In this document: positions 34,454-45,852 of the stretch, in pieces | How positions within the stretch are numbered: the stretch's first letter is position 1 | Layout of the letters: every line of letters starts with the position of its first letter | Origin: Holtermannia corniformis | Lineage: Eukaryota; Basidiomycota; Tremellomycetes; Holtermanniales | Length of the DNA: 64,000 nucleotides | Reading direction: 5' to 3' | Assembly (NCBI GenBank): GCA_001599935.1 | Contig: BCIJ01000004.1 | Coordinates: 100,271-164,270 of the forward strand | Program-made: the position numbers and the translations under genes | The notes under the pieces: generated by a model | Database searches by the model: none | Seen by the model: only the letters and a program-made list of their open reading frames with translations | What the model was told of the DNA's origin: nothing

Positions 34454-37181
34454 ATGTCTCTCCAGACGTACGACTGTAAGCTTTGTTGCTATGCGAGATG
34501 AACGCTGCTTGACGACAACAGGTTTCTTCTACGGTACCTTGATGGTACCCTCTGTACTCGGAAGAGTTCTCGGTCATGCTTGTGACAAGCTTGAGCTACA
34601 AGATGCCGTGCTCTTGGTGAGACAGGCCGAGCTGTGTGGTTCCTACTGATCAGCGAAGGATTACACCCGACACTGCGTTGCGCGCGCCGATTATCCTGGT
34701 ATTGTTAGCAAAGCCGACTCTGAGACTGTCGCAGGGCGGTGAGTGAGCTGATTTTGGGGCATCCTCACTAGTGACATTGACCAGCAGCTTATCGCAAGAG
34801 GAATCGTCGGTTCGCGGCACCCTAGTCAAGGGTCTCTCGCACCGCGACGTGCAAGCCTTGGACGTTTTCGAAGGCAACGTATGTAATCAACCCGACGGTA
34901 CTAATGACTGACAAGCCGAGGAATATACCCGTGACGTCGTCGGCGTGCACGCTGTTTCCTCCCCTCGCAAGGCGGCCGATCTGCCTGCTACAGCTATGCC
35001 AACTCCAAACATCGCACTTGCCGATTTACTCGCAAAGACGCAGCGAGTTCCTGCGACTACGTACATCTACACAGCAGGACTGGAACGGCTGGAGCCCGCC
35101 ATTTGGAGGTGGGTGCTTCAACTCGGTGATGTTGCTTACGGCGCTTTAGCTTCGAAGACTTCCTTCGGGACAAAATTGATCGTTGGACCGGCCGCACAAA
35201 CGAGTACGACGAGGTTGAACAGCACCATGCAATAGTCTCCGGTGGTGAAAGTGAGCTTCCGGCGCTCGGCAGAAGCTTGCGCAAATACTGGGGTTTCGAA
35301 GATAACTGTGCGTGAGCGGCAACACCGGCAGGCTTCAGCTGACGTAGACAGATCTTGCAATCAACAATGGTAAGGCTGCGCTTGCCTTCGGGGGTCACGT
35401 ACTGAACCGGGCGCGACAGGCAGCTACGGTGCACCTCCCGATCCCGTCGTGAAAGCGGTCGCGGCCCTGACAGCGCAGATTGAGCGCAATCCAGACCGCT
35501 TCCTCAAAGTCACGCTGTATCCACTCATCGTCGAGGTCCGGCGCAAGATCGCAAGCTTAATACATGCGAATGTTGATGAGGTTGTCCTGGTAAGCAGGCT
35601 GACAGCTCTTTCTATATTGGGGCTTACAAGCCAGGTGCCGAACACGACGCATGGCGTCAACAACGTTGTTTCGAATATCAAGTGGGAGACAGGCGATGTC
35701 ATCTTGACTTGTGAGTCATCTGTCGTTGCATGGCGTCCATACTGACAACCGTCGCCGTAGACGCAACCACGTATAACGCTGTCTCGCAACTTGTCAAGCA
35801 CGAATGCGACGTGAACCCTGGCCTTTCGGTACACGTCATCAACCTAACGTTTCCGACCACCCACAAAGCTATCGTGGAAGAGACAGAAAAGGTCATCTCT
35901 CAATACAATAAGCCGAGCTCCGACGGCCTGGTCGGCAAGGGCGTGCAGCGCATACGCATGGTCATTATCGATGCGATCTCCTCAAACCCTGGGTATGTAC
36001 TTTCGGTTTCCCAATGTGCGGCGGTTGACTCCGATCAGAATGATCCATCCGTGGAAACAGGTTGTGCAAGTTTGCAAGAAGTATGGTATCCTCAGCTTGG
36101 TCGACGCCGCACACGAGATCGGCCAGTTGCCGGTCGATGTCGCTGCAGCCGATCCTGACTTTTGGGTTTCTGTGAGTGCCCCGCAACAGGCTCTTTCTGG
36201 TCAAGACTGACTGGAGGCTATAAGAATTGTCACAAGTGGCTGAGCTGGTCCGTGAAACGTCGCGCATTGCAACGCACTGACATTGTACAGCCACCGAAGC
36301 GTGGCCGCACTCTACGTGCCTTTCCGCAATCAGCACCTTATCCGCACCACATTCCCTACTGGCGCGCTGTATGAATCCACCAGGTATCCAACCGTTGGGG
36401 CCGAGCGGCCTTGGTCGTTCGTCAATATGGTGCGAACGATTACTTTGGCTCAATGTCCGCTAACACTTCGCAGTTCAGCTGGACAGGAACCATTCATTGG
36501 GGACCGATGCTGTCAGTCACCCCAGGTGAGTCTGGTGATCCGACTCCGTCCCAAGCTGAGTTTCAGCGCTCGAGTTTCGTGAATTCTTGGGCGGAGAGAA
36601 GAGGATCATGGACTATTGCCACAACCTAGCGGTCGAGTACGTGTTTTACACGTCTAGAGTGGAGCTAACGTACATACTCTCAGAGGTGGCAAAAGACTGG
36701 CTGATATCTTGGGCACCGAGGTCATGGAGAACGAGGCCGGCGAACTCACAGCTGCTATGGTCGGTGTCGTCTGTCTGTGATCTCCCTGATGACTCATACA
36801 CCGCAGACGAACGTGACGTTCCCCAATGTACCTGACCCAGTGAACCTCTCGCACGAGTGGAAGCAATTGGCATACATCAACAAGAGCCTGTTCGAGAAGA
36901 ATGTTTTTGTTCCATCCGTAAGTTATCGAGGTCAAGCAGGTCAGTCTAACACGAGAAGTTCCGACACGGCGGCAAATGGTGGTTCCGAGCTTCGGCGCAA
37001 GTGTGGAATGATGTGCGTTGGATAGTCAGCGCCTGATCTCGTTGACACTTTGCAGCTCTCGGACTTTGAGAAATTGGCAGAAGCAATCAAACAGGTCACA
37101 GCAGAGCTGCGGTACGTACCTGTAACTCTCAAAGAACCATGCTCATGTCGGATCATCAGCGAGGGGAAAGCGGATCCTTAG
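34454..37181 (+). CDS. fusion: gamma-glutamylcyclotransferase-like (AIG2) domain + class V aminotransferase
   Basis: Exon 1 (34454-34475) codes MSLQTYD. The AIG2-like domain follows: FFYGTLMVPSVLGRVLGH, DYTRHCVARADYPGIV, SVRGTLVKGLSHRDVQALD and VFEGNEYTRDVV, where the Glu of FEGxEY is the expected catalytic residue, then TTYIYTAGLERLEPAIW. The exon 35150-35307 codes the end of this domain (FEDFLRDKIDRWTG) and, in the same frame, the start of a PLP enzyme (LGRSLRKYWGFEDN). An 18-nt exon (35352-35369) gives YLAINNG, followed by SYGAPPDPVVKAV. The isopenicillin N epimerase-like class V aminotransferase continues with PNTTHGVNNVV, LSLVDAAHEIGQLPVDV and NCHKWL, whose Lys should bind PLP. FRHGGKWWFRASAQVWND lies near the end. 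No ATG allows a separate second start. Confidence 0.78.
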
Positions 37182-37235
37182 AATCATAGATGAAAGTCCG
37201 GAGTATACATCAAGTAACTACCAAAGTCCTAAAGT

Positions 37236-38067
37236 TCAAGCGGCAAAGTAATATAGCGAGGCGTACTCGACCGATAGCTTGGCGCCTTCCTCAGAACACT
37301 TGGTAGGGTCAGCGCGGTCACTCTGCGGTTGTATGGACGTACCGATGACGGAGGCTGTCCGCCGGCGGTGTGGACACGCAGAACGGTCTTCGCAAGGCTA
37401 TCGAAGCCGTCGAGAGCCGAAAGCTGAAGCCAGGCGACGTTCGTGGCTGCATTGGTTGGGTCGTTGACAGAGCCTGCCCTGGTCAGGATGACCTGTTTGT
37501 CGTTGGTCTTTGAGAAAAAGCCGGGCGAGATTGCGCCGGCGGTCGAGGAGCCGGGGGTGGTACTTCGCGCCGTCAGCAAGCGCGCTGATCGCATTGTGGT
37601 CACTCACACAAAGTGGTGCTCGATGACTGGCTTGAGAAAGGGAATGGAGCCAGGGTACGTCAAGAACTTGAGCGCCAATGTCGGCAGCGTCGTCAGAAGG
37701 TCAGTGCTCTTCGGCACGAAGAAGGGAGGTTTGGCGAGGATGCACGAGACATCGAAGAGGCTGTGACCGTCAGCCCAATGAAAGATCGTGTCGGCACGCG
37801 CACTCACTCCGCAACAGCACCCGCAGTCACATACGCTCCACTGGTGCAAGTGTAGTTCTGCCGGCCTCTGCCAACAGTCGCGAGCTTGAGTGACTGTCCG
37901 CTGGGCACTTGGATGCCCGCAGGGAGTGTGAGTGCCGGGATGGTACAGGTACCGGAAGATTTGAGGGCTGAAGTGAAGGTTGCAGCATTCGGGGTCGAAG
38001 ACTGCGCTACGGGTGCCGCAAACGCTGCCGGGAGGGCAAGAAGACCAGCGAAGAGGGTGAAACGCAT
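37236..38067 (-). CDS. secreted DUF3455 protein
   Basis: This is a small secreted protein of the DUF3455 family, function unknown. It opens with a signal peptide (MRFTLFAGLLALPAAFAAPV). VPSGQSLKLATVGRGRQNYT with a Cys just after, a middle exon with FLTYPGSIPFLKPVIEHHF, then VNDPTNAATNVAWLQLSAL and VLRVHTAGGQPPSS follow. The final exon starts with Cys, then SEEGAKLSVEYASLYYFAA. The HTAGG block and the ending Y-A-x-YYF type are the family signature. Confidence 0.8.
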
Positions 38068-38518
38068 CCTAGCAGCGAGTTTGAAGTCTGAGTAAGAAAC
38101 GATAGTAGTAGCGCCAGGCTAGGGTTTGAAAGTTGGAAAGAGGAGGGTACGAGGGTGAAGACAAGGCGACCGAATCGCGGCGCTTTATACATTTTGCGCG
38201 CCCTCGGGCTCAAGGGAGGTCAGCCACCGTACCGTGTCCACTCCAGGGCGAGACGACGTCGATCCTGTGGGCGATCGGCCATCCTTGAAGCTCAAGGCAT
38301 GCCTTCGCGTCCGGCAAAGGACGAAAGGATCGGCCTTTGGGCCGCGTCTCAGAGCCTATCTTCTCACGCACGGCCCTTACCGACAAACTCTCAGGGTCTT
38401 CTTGGGGGGATCGACAGGCACTTGACTGCGTCGTTCAACATGTGTTTCATCTATTTGCACTGCATCGTTTCATTCCACTTTGCTCTCTCTCCATCAACCC
38501 CTCAAACGCGCAAATAAC

Positions 38519-40728
38519 CTACTGCTTGGCCAGCAGCGATCGGCCCGTCATTTCTGCACGGATGTATCAGCCCTGTCTCAGCTTGGACCGTAGCCAACTT
38601 ACCCTTGGGCTGTGAGAGACCAAGAATGGCGAGCACGGTCGGCGCGACGTCGGCCAACGCGCCGGGCTCGCCTGAAACCTCGAGGGCGCCCTTGTCGCCC
38701 GTGACGATGAAAGGCACGGGGTCTGACAACGTCAGCTTCACTACTGTTAGCGCACCTCACTCACTGGTCGTGTGCGCAGTGTGCGGGTTGCCGGTCACGG
38801 GGTCGAGCATCTGCTCGGCGTTACCGTGATCAGCCGTCACAGCGAGCACGTAGCCAGCCTCTTCGCAAGCGTCGTAGACTGTCTTGACGGCCTTGTCGGT
38901 CGCTGTGATAGCCTTGACGGCCGCGTCAAAGTCACCCGTGTGGCCAACCATGTCGGGTGGGGCAAAGTTGCACATGACAAACTCGAATGCGTTGGTCTTG
39001 ACGACCTCGGCGACCTTGTCGGCCACGGCCTGGACGGACATCTCGGGTTGCTTGTCGTACGTAGCGACCTTGGGCGATGGGATCATCTCGCGCGACTCGC
39101 CCTCGAACTGCTTCTCGACACCGCCGTTGAAGAAGAAGGTAACGTGGGCGTACTTCTCGGTCTCTGCACGGAGTCAGTGAGAGCCACTCGGTGCAGAAGG
39201 ACAGCCCACCAGCAATGTGGCATTGCTTGACGCCCTGGGTGCCGAGCCATTCAGCGAGAACGTTGGTCATGGCTTGGGGAGGGAAAGCAATGTCAAAGGG
39301 GAACTCGGCGTTGTAGCGAGTCATGGTGGTGATGGTCTGTTGGTGTGAGCAATGCCATATAGAGTTTAGTCATCACCCACAAGATCCTCCGGCACATTGA
39401 CCTCCATAGGCTTGTCCGGAAGACCGAGCACAGTGACGAGCTCACGGATACGGTCCGAGCGGTAGTTGAACGTGAAGATCGAGTCACCCTCTGCAATCGA
39501 TCAGCACTGAACGCACACGGCACAGCCAACGGACTCTTGATGCGCGACTTGTCACCACCAAAGATGATGGGCTTCAAGAACTCGTCGGTCTCGTCCTTGG
39601 CGTAGCGCTCCTCGATCGTCTTGATGGCGTCGGTGCTCTCCTCGCCCTTGCCGTCGATCAAACCCTCGACGGCAATCTTGACGCGCTCCCAGCGCTTGTC
39701 ACGGTCCATGGCGTAGTAGCGGCCGACAATGGTCGCGAGCTCACCGACACCGTTCTCCTTGGTGAAGTCGAGCACCTGCTTGGCATAGCCAGCAGCTGAC
39801 CTTGGTGCAGTGTCGCGACCGTCACCAAAGAAGTGGATGTAGACTTCGGGGATACCGTGAGCCTTGGCGACCTTGAGAAGAGCGAACAAGTGGTTAATGT
39901 GCGAGTGGACACCACCGTCCGAGACGAGGCCACACAAGTGCAGGCGACCAGAGGTTTCCTTGGCGTGCTTCATCGCCTTGACAATGTTTTCAGTATCTTT
40001 GAACTCGTCCTTTTTGATGGCTACGGGCGTGTCAGCTGGGTCCTGGCTGGGCGGCGTTGACCCACTTTGGTCAATCTTGACAATGTCTTGCCAAACGATG
40101 CGGCCAGCGCCAATGTTCAAGTGTCTGATGGATATCAGCGATTGCTGATAACCTGTGGAAAGCGGACGGGGTAGTCGTGCTGCGAGCGCGGCTGCTAGCG
40201 ATGACTGTCGTTCAAGACGCTCGTGTCGTCCCGCAACGCAGCCGCAGGATGCTCAGCCACCCCCCACCCCGTCATCATGACCACACACAATCGTGACGAG
40301 ACGACTCGACACTCACCCAACCTCCGAGTTGCCCATCAAGCCCTCCTTGAGCCCAACAGCGAGCCCGTGCGCCTCGAGGGGGACAAAGTTGTGCTTGTCA
40401 CGGATAGCGTCCATGTGTTCCGTGTTGCCATGGAAGATGGCATTGCCCTTTTCGTTGTCGGAAAGACCCCAGCCATCGTGGACGCTACGTAGGTCAGGCT
40501 TATCGCTCGGCGGTGAAGGGGTGAAAGGAGGGAGCGTACATCAAGCAGACCTTCTCTGTTGCGAGTCACGTCAGCATTCTATCGGATGACACAGCCTGGG
40601 ACATCCTCGGAGGAGCCATTAGCTGTCAGTAAAAGAGACTTACTCTTGACTTGGACGCTGTCGGTCTTGAGCTTTTTGGCGTCAGGCGCTGCCGGCGAAG
40701 TCGGGGCGTCACGAGTGGTAGCGGCCAT
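38519..40728 (-). CDS. 2,3-bisphosphoglycerate-independent phosphoglycerate mutase
   Basis: This enzyme interconverts 3- and 2-phosphoglycerate in glycolysis using two metal ions and a phosphoserine, unlike the cofactor-dependent enzyme of baker's yeast. From the start at 40728 (MAATTRDAPTSPAAPDAKK) a short exon gives KVCLI, then VHDGWGLSDNEKGNAIF. The catalytic Ser is in GLMGNSEVGHLNIG. LVSDGGVHSHINHLF, FGDGRDTAPRSAAGY and GRYYAMDRDKRWERV follow, then the second metal site MCNFAPPDMVGHTGDF and AVTADHGNAEQM. The end is LGLSQPKEMTGRSLLAKQ. An intron of about 186 nt separates NSEVG from HLNIG. The N-terminus is extended by about 25 residues without an obvious targeting pattern. Confidence 0.94.
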
Positions 40729-41002
40729 GGTGAAAGCTGGTAATCTATCTATTGGTGATCTGCAGTGCTGTACGATGCCGTCTATCTCTATCAAAGAGTT
40801 CGTCAAAGGGTGGTAAAGTACGGCTGGGTTGGGAGGCGGGAGCGTCACTGGAAAAAGTCGCGAGCCTACAGAGGACAACGTGGGCGAGCGAGTGGAGGCG
40901 AATGCTTGACGCCGTGAACAGACAGACATTCTCGCATTGTCAAAGCGGGATGGCAGAGTCACAGCTTGCTTATTAACTAATGCTACAGTACAGTCACCAA
41001 GC

Positions 41003-43445
41003 CTAGGCCGCAATGTGCGACACCTCACGCTCCCAGCATCGGTGCTTTGCCGCCTGCTCGGTAAACTTTTGGATGAACTCGACGGCGAGGCCGACGTTGG
41101 GTGCCAAGACCACACCATTCTCCGTCACGATATCCTTGCTGTCCTGGACACCGGCAGAGAACTCTCCAGGGAGCACGGTGGTAGCGAGCCAGCCAACAAC
41201 GTTGCCGGTCGCACCGATAGCCTTTTGGTGCATGTAGGCTTCGCGACCGGCGTGAACGAGACGACCGTTCTTGAACTTCTTGAGGTAGTCGTCTGATGCA
41301 CCGCCGAAGAAGATGATGCCGTCGAAGTGGGTCGAGCGCGAAGTCTCGTATGTGAACTGGGTGTTGACAGTCGTGCCGGAGGCCGATTGGACGTTGCCTG
41401 ACTTGGGGCCGACGACCATGGGGATGCAGCCGGCGGCGGTGAACGCAGCCTGAGCGGCGAGAACGGGCTCGAGTTCAAAGCCCTCGGCGACGTACAAGCC
41501 GACCTTGCGACCGGAAGCGGTGAACACTGTCGAGTCAACTATGACCTTGGACGTATAGCTGAGCACTCACCCTGGCTCTTGCCGGTAACCTGCGAAAGGA
41601 ACTCGGACTTCTGGCCGTGGTTAGGACGAACCTCATCCGGGACCGTGACGTTGCCAAAGCCCTCGGCGACCTGGATCGCAAGGTTGTGGTCGATAATGTT
41701 GAACCGGTCGATCATGCGTTGCTGGACCTCGTGTTCCTCGCACTTGCCAAGCTCGAACTGAGCGGCCGAAACAATGTGCTGCTTCTCAACATCCGACATG
41801 GAGTTGTAAAACAGAGTCGCCTGGTTGTAGTGCTCCTGGAACTTGGGTCCGTGCGCGCGCTCGAGTACACCGGCCATGCGAGCCTGGTATGCGACGAAAC
41901 CGCCGTTCTGTTCAGGCGTGACCGGGTTCTTGTTGTGCCGGTTCGGGTAGTAGCGGGTACGGTTCGACTTTGAGAACATTTGCATCTGACCGTCCTGGTG
42001 GTTGTTGGAAAAGGGGCACACGGGCCGGTTGATGGGAATGTCGGGGTAGTTGACACCAATACGTGACAACTGCGTGTCCTGGTACGAAAAGTTACGGCCG
42101 GCAAGCAGTGGGTCGTCCGAGTGGTCGATACCGGGCACAATGTGCTGAGTGCAGTACGCGACCTGCTCGACCTCGGTATGGTAGTCGACCGGGTTACGGT
42201 TGAGCGTCATGGTGCCAATGTTTTGAACGGGCACGAGGTCTTCGGGGATGAGCTTGGTCGAGTCGAGCAAGTCGAAGTCAAACTTGTGCTCGTCCTGCCA
42301 ATGTCAGCACCGTGATGAACTAACTTGGTGAACTCACCTCCTCTGGCACAATCTGCACACCGAGCTCCCACTTGGGGTACGCGCCCGCCTCAATCGCATC
42401 GTACAAGTCACGGCGGTGGAAGTCGGGGTCCTGGCCGTTGAGCTTGAGCGCCTCGTCCCAGACGAGCGAGTGCGTGCCGAGGTGCGGGGTCCAGTGGAAC
42501 TTGACAAAGTGGCTCTTGCCCTCGTCGTTGATGAGACGGAACGAGTGCACGCCGAAGCCCTGCATGTGGCGGAACGAGCGGGGGATCGTGCGGTCGGAAA
42601 GCGCCCACATGTGCATGGCCGACGACTCGGGTGAAAGACCCATCCAATCCCAAGCGTTGTCATGCGCAGTCTGCGCTTGCGGAATCTCGTTGTGGGGCTC
42701 GGGCTGCGACTGTCAGCGACATCTTTGGATGACGCGGGCACACACCTTGACCGCATGAATAAGGTCGACGAACTTGATAGCGTCTTGAACAAAGAAGATG
42801 GGAATGTTGTTGCCAACCAAGTCCCAGTTGCCCTCGTCGGTATAGAACCGCACGGCGAAACCACGAACGTCGCGAACAGTATCGGCAGAGCCACGCGAAC
42901 CCATCCTGAGTAAATCAGCTCTGTTCGAATCGGGACCGGTATCGATCTGCAGCAGGCACGCCACGACTTACACGGTGCTGAATCGCAGGAAGACTGGGGT
43001 CGTACGCGAAGTGTCGGTCAGGATACCGGCCTTTGTGAACTCGGGGATCGCGGTGTGCAGCTTGAACTCGCCGTGCGCAGCGGCACCTCGAGCGTGCACG
43101 ACACGCTCTGGGATCCGCTCATGGTCAAAGTGGCCCACCTGTATAAATCAGCTGTGATCCGATGGGTGGCGCGTCGACTACTCACCTTCTCACGCAGGTG
43201 GAAATCGTTGATCACGGTCGGACCGCGAGCACCAGCACGCAGTGATCGGTCCGTGTCCTCGACCTTGAGACCAGAGTACGTCGTCAAAGGCGTCTTGTCA
43301 GAGGCCCCGATCGTGAACTCGTCGAGCTGCCTCTTCTTGGCATTGCCGACGGTCGATGAGAGGACTGTCATGGTCAGTCGAGCTTGACGTTGGACAAATA
43401 TCACCCACCCTTTTCTGAAGCGTTGTGTACTGCCTGTGCTGCCAT
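41003..43445 (-). CDS. large-subunit heme catalase with C-terminal class I amidotransferase-like domain
   Basis: This enzyme dismutates hydrogen peroxide. From [13 protein letters not shown] at 43445 the catalase core shows the active-site His in [34 protein letters not shown], the distal Asn region [28 protein letters not shown], and the proximal heme Tyr in [12 protein letters not shown]. The C-terminal flavodoxin/GATase-like domain ([38 protein letters not shown]) marks the large-subunit clade. There is no secretion signal and the last residues (EVSHIAA) are not a peroxisomal SKL, so a cytosolic location is my guess. Confidence 0.95.
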
Positions 43446-43803
43446 TGTTGGGGTTGGTAAGCTGACGATCGTCGCCGTGCTCGAGTACTTGACCGGGTCC
43501 GGTGATGCGAGTGGCGAGACTCACCAGCCAATCGCATCGTCCACGTTTGCCTCCACCACCGTCATCACCAGTTCCCGCAGCGCGGACCAGGGCCGATCGC
43601 CGGATGCACGCGGGCCATCGTGAGTAACGCTCGGACGCAATCTCCGAGCCGGCATTTGCTCAGCAGATCGAGTTAGTGGCAAACAGTGCGCTTTGGTAGT
43701 CAGCGGCGACTGAGTGAGCTCGATTTGGTAAGTCGATCCGAGAACGGGAGCGGCCGTGGGGAATGGCCGGTGACTAAAGATTCCTGACCGAATCAAAAAG
43801 AAA

Positions 43804-43874
43804 TGTTCCTGGCGTGAATCGAACACGCGTCAACAGCGCCACAAGCTGGTATGCTACCCCTACACCACAGAAAC
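43804..43874 (-). tRNA. tRNA-His (GTG), copy 1
   Basis: The minus strand folds as tRNA-His: acceptor GTTTCTG/CAGGAAC, T arm GCGTG-TTCGATT-CACGC, anticodon loop TTGTGGC with anticodon GTG, discriminator A. No intron is present. It is identical to the copy at 45782-45852 except for one acceptor base pair (T-A here, C-G there). A T5 run on the minus strand (43795-43799) is the likely terminator. The G before position 1 is genomically present in both copies, though eukaryotes normally add G-1 enzymatically. Confidence 0.92.
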
Positions 43875-44183
43875 CTATACAGGTTCCCCATAAAATATTT
43901 ATTTGTTTGACGTGCACACATAATATATATCACTTGAGTTGCACCTTAGTGACACTCTTCTTGATAATGCACACGAGCAGTTCGAGCTGCTTGCATCTGT
44001 GCTTCTGCCTGGTCATCTGAACATTCTGCTCTAGGACTTGATCCTGCTCTTGCGCTGCTTTGATCCGCGTCTTCAATGTATGCGCGTTTCAGAGTCACCA
44101 AGTCAAAACCAGACTCGAGCCGGGATAACGCAGAGGAAAGACGGACGAGACCAAGAGACAATATGGCCAACCTGCTCCAATAG

Positions 44184-44998
44184 GAGATTGGCCAGATCAA
44201 AAAGGCAAAGGGCGATCCAACCGAGCTCATGGCCAAGAAGCAACAGTTTGACAAGACGATTGCAGAGCAGACATCAGAGGTCGCGAGGCTCGCCAAGTTG
44301 CGTGATCTCTCAAAGCGGGCGCGATGGGTAACTTGGTGCTTGAAGACTGCTGTGTGTCGACGATCGAGGTGGGTTCTTTGACGGCCTCAGCAAGCGGAGC
44401 TTGCTCCATTCTGCTGGGTGACCTACTAGCCTCACGCCGCTCGGCTGACCCCACAGGACGAAGCCCCCTATCTGCGCGTATACCACTCAGAACCCAACCA
44501 CAACCGGCCTCCAACCCGAAGACAAATCATCCGGCATCATCTCGCACCACGAAGTGCTCGCCAGGCTCGAAGCGTACGATACCGAACGCGGCGTCAAGAA
44601 TTCAGGCCACCGCGGCTTCTTCGTGACCGGCGGTGGCGTCGACTTCAGCCAGCTGATCAACTACGGTGTGGACTTTTTGCGCAAGCGCCAGTTCAAAAAG
44701 GTCATGACGCCGTTCATGATGCGGCACGAGGTTATGGCGCAGACGGCGCAATTGAGTGATTTTGACGAGGAGTTGTACAAGGTGTGTGCGAGCGCGAGCG
44801 TAGCGGGCAGCATGCACAGGTTTTGACCTGAAGCGTCCAGCCATCCACGCTCTGCCGTGGTATTACCAGCCTGAGCTTGACTGATACATGCAGGTCACCG
44901 GCGCCTCGGGAGGACAAGACCTAATCGCGACTTCGGAACAGCCCATCTCGGCCTTCCACTCGGACGAGAGCATCGAGCCAAAGAACTTGCCCATCAGG
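44184..44998 (+). pseudogene. cytosolic seryl-tRNA synthetase relic
   Basis: Fragments of seryl-tRNA synthetase are collinear here. EIGQIKKAKGDPTELMAKKQ and ARLAKLRD come from the tRNA-binding coiled coil, then AGAMGNLVLEDC in a shifted frame. DEAPYLRVYHSEP shifts again to PEDKSSGIISHHEVLARLE, HRGFFVTGGGVDFSQLINYG (one residue deleted), QTAQLSDFDEELYKV and DLIATSEQPISAF. The match stops at KNLPIR, at an apparent splice donor (GTCGGT, 44999), before motif 2 and motif 3 of the class II catalytic core. The first 60-70 residues are not recognisable. At least two frameshifts plus loss of the catalytic half make it non-functional as a synthetase. Introns are still present, so it arose by DNA duplication, not retroposition. 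An intact gene should exist elsewhere. Confidence 0.82.
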
Positions 44999-45075
44999 TC
45001 GGTCACCCCTTTCCTCTTTCCAATTGCAATCTTGGTTCAGTTCGCATTATGGGCACCTTCGGCACCAGGGACTAA

Positions 45076-45490
45076 TCAAACGTTAGAAGATCTTGCGATC
45101 TTTAAAACTTGATACCCTGGTGCTAAAGGGCGACTCAGCTGAGCCACTTGGCGCTTGCGCTGCGCGTTTGCTTCAGGATCTTCTGTCCGCTTGAACTCGC
45201 GTCGTACGTCGCCCGCTGCGAGTCGCGATTCGTCGTCGTTCGTGCGAGCCAAGTGCTCTCGGGAGGCCAGTGGTCCCGAACAGGGCAAGGCAAAAGAGGC
45301 CCGTAGCGCCAGAGGCGGAGGAGGCCGCCGCGGATCTGCGCATGGAGACGACAAGGCGACCAACCTGGCTCAAACGCTGACCTTCGAGAACCTTCTTAAA
45401 CGTCTGTGTCGGAACCGGCACGAGTGAATCTGTTGCGGCCGTGATCCGACGGGTGGTGTGGCGGTTATACGGCGTACACGCTGCAGCTGG
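45076..45490 (-). CDS. possible small unrecognised gene
   Basis: Two overlapping minus-strand frames (about 45173-45553 and 45076-45363) contain plausible stretches, TDSLVPVPTQTFKKVLEGQ and DVRREFKRTEDPEANAQRKR, that could be joined by an intron. I do not recognise the product; the charged second part resembles small mitochondrial assembly factors only in composition. It lies in the decayed region between the two tRNA-His genes and may be spurious. Confidence 0.22.
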
Positions 45491-45781
45491 TGTTACACAT
45501 GGTGTCTGATTATGGTCACCTGAAGACTTGCTGCTCGCCCCGCTTGTGAGCATCTAGTCGTCTGGCCCCAGCTATCGGTCATACCAAGTCTTCCGATCGG
45601 CAGTGTCATGCGTCGAACATGGGACGTCGAACGTGACTTGCTGAAGCTGACTCCTTGTGGCTGTGAGCGACTCGATTGGCTCCCGGACAGTTGACTAACG
45701 ACGAGCGCAGATGTGTTGTTTGCCCCTTTATAACCAAAAGCACACATTTTCCCTATTGTCTCATTTAGGGCCCTTGTAAGG

Positions 45782-45852
45782 GTTTCCGTGGTGTAGGGGT
45801 AGCATACCAGCTTGTGGCGCTGTTGACGCGTGTTCGATTCACGCCGGGAACA
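45782..45852 (+). tRNA. tRNA-His (GTG), copy 2
   Basis: The plus strand carries the second tRNA-His, with acceptor GTTTCCG/CGGGAAC, the same anticodon arm with GTG and the same T arm as copy 1, in inverted orientation about 1.9 kb away. A T6 run (45857-45862) directly downstream is the Pol III terminator. Confidence 0.92.

Noticed and set aside
43810..45850. Identical short peptides encoded on both strands at the two tRNA-His loci
   Set aside because: They are translations of the tRNA genes, not protein repeats.
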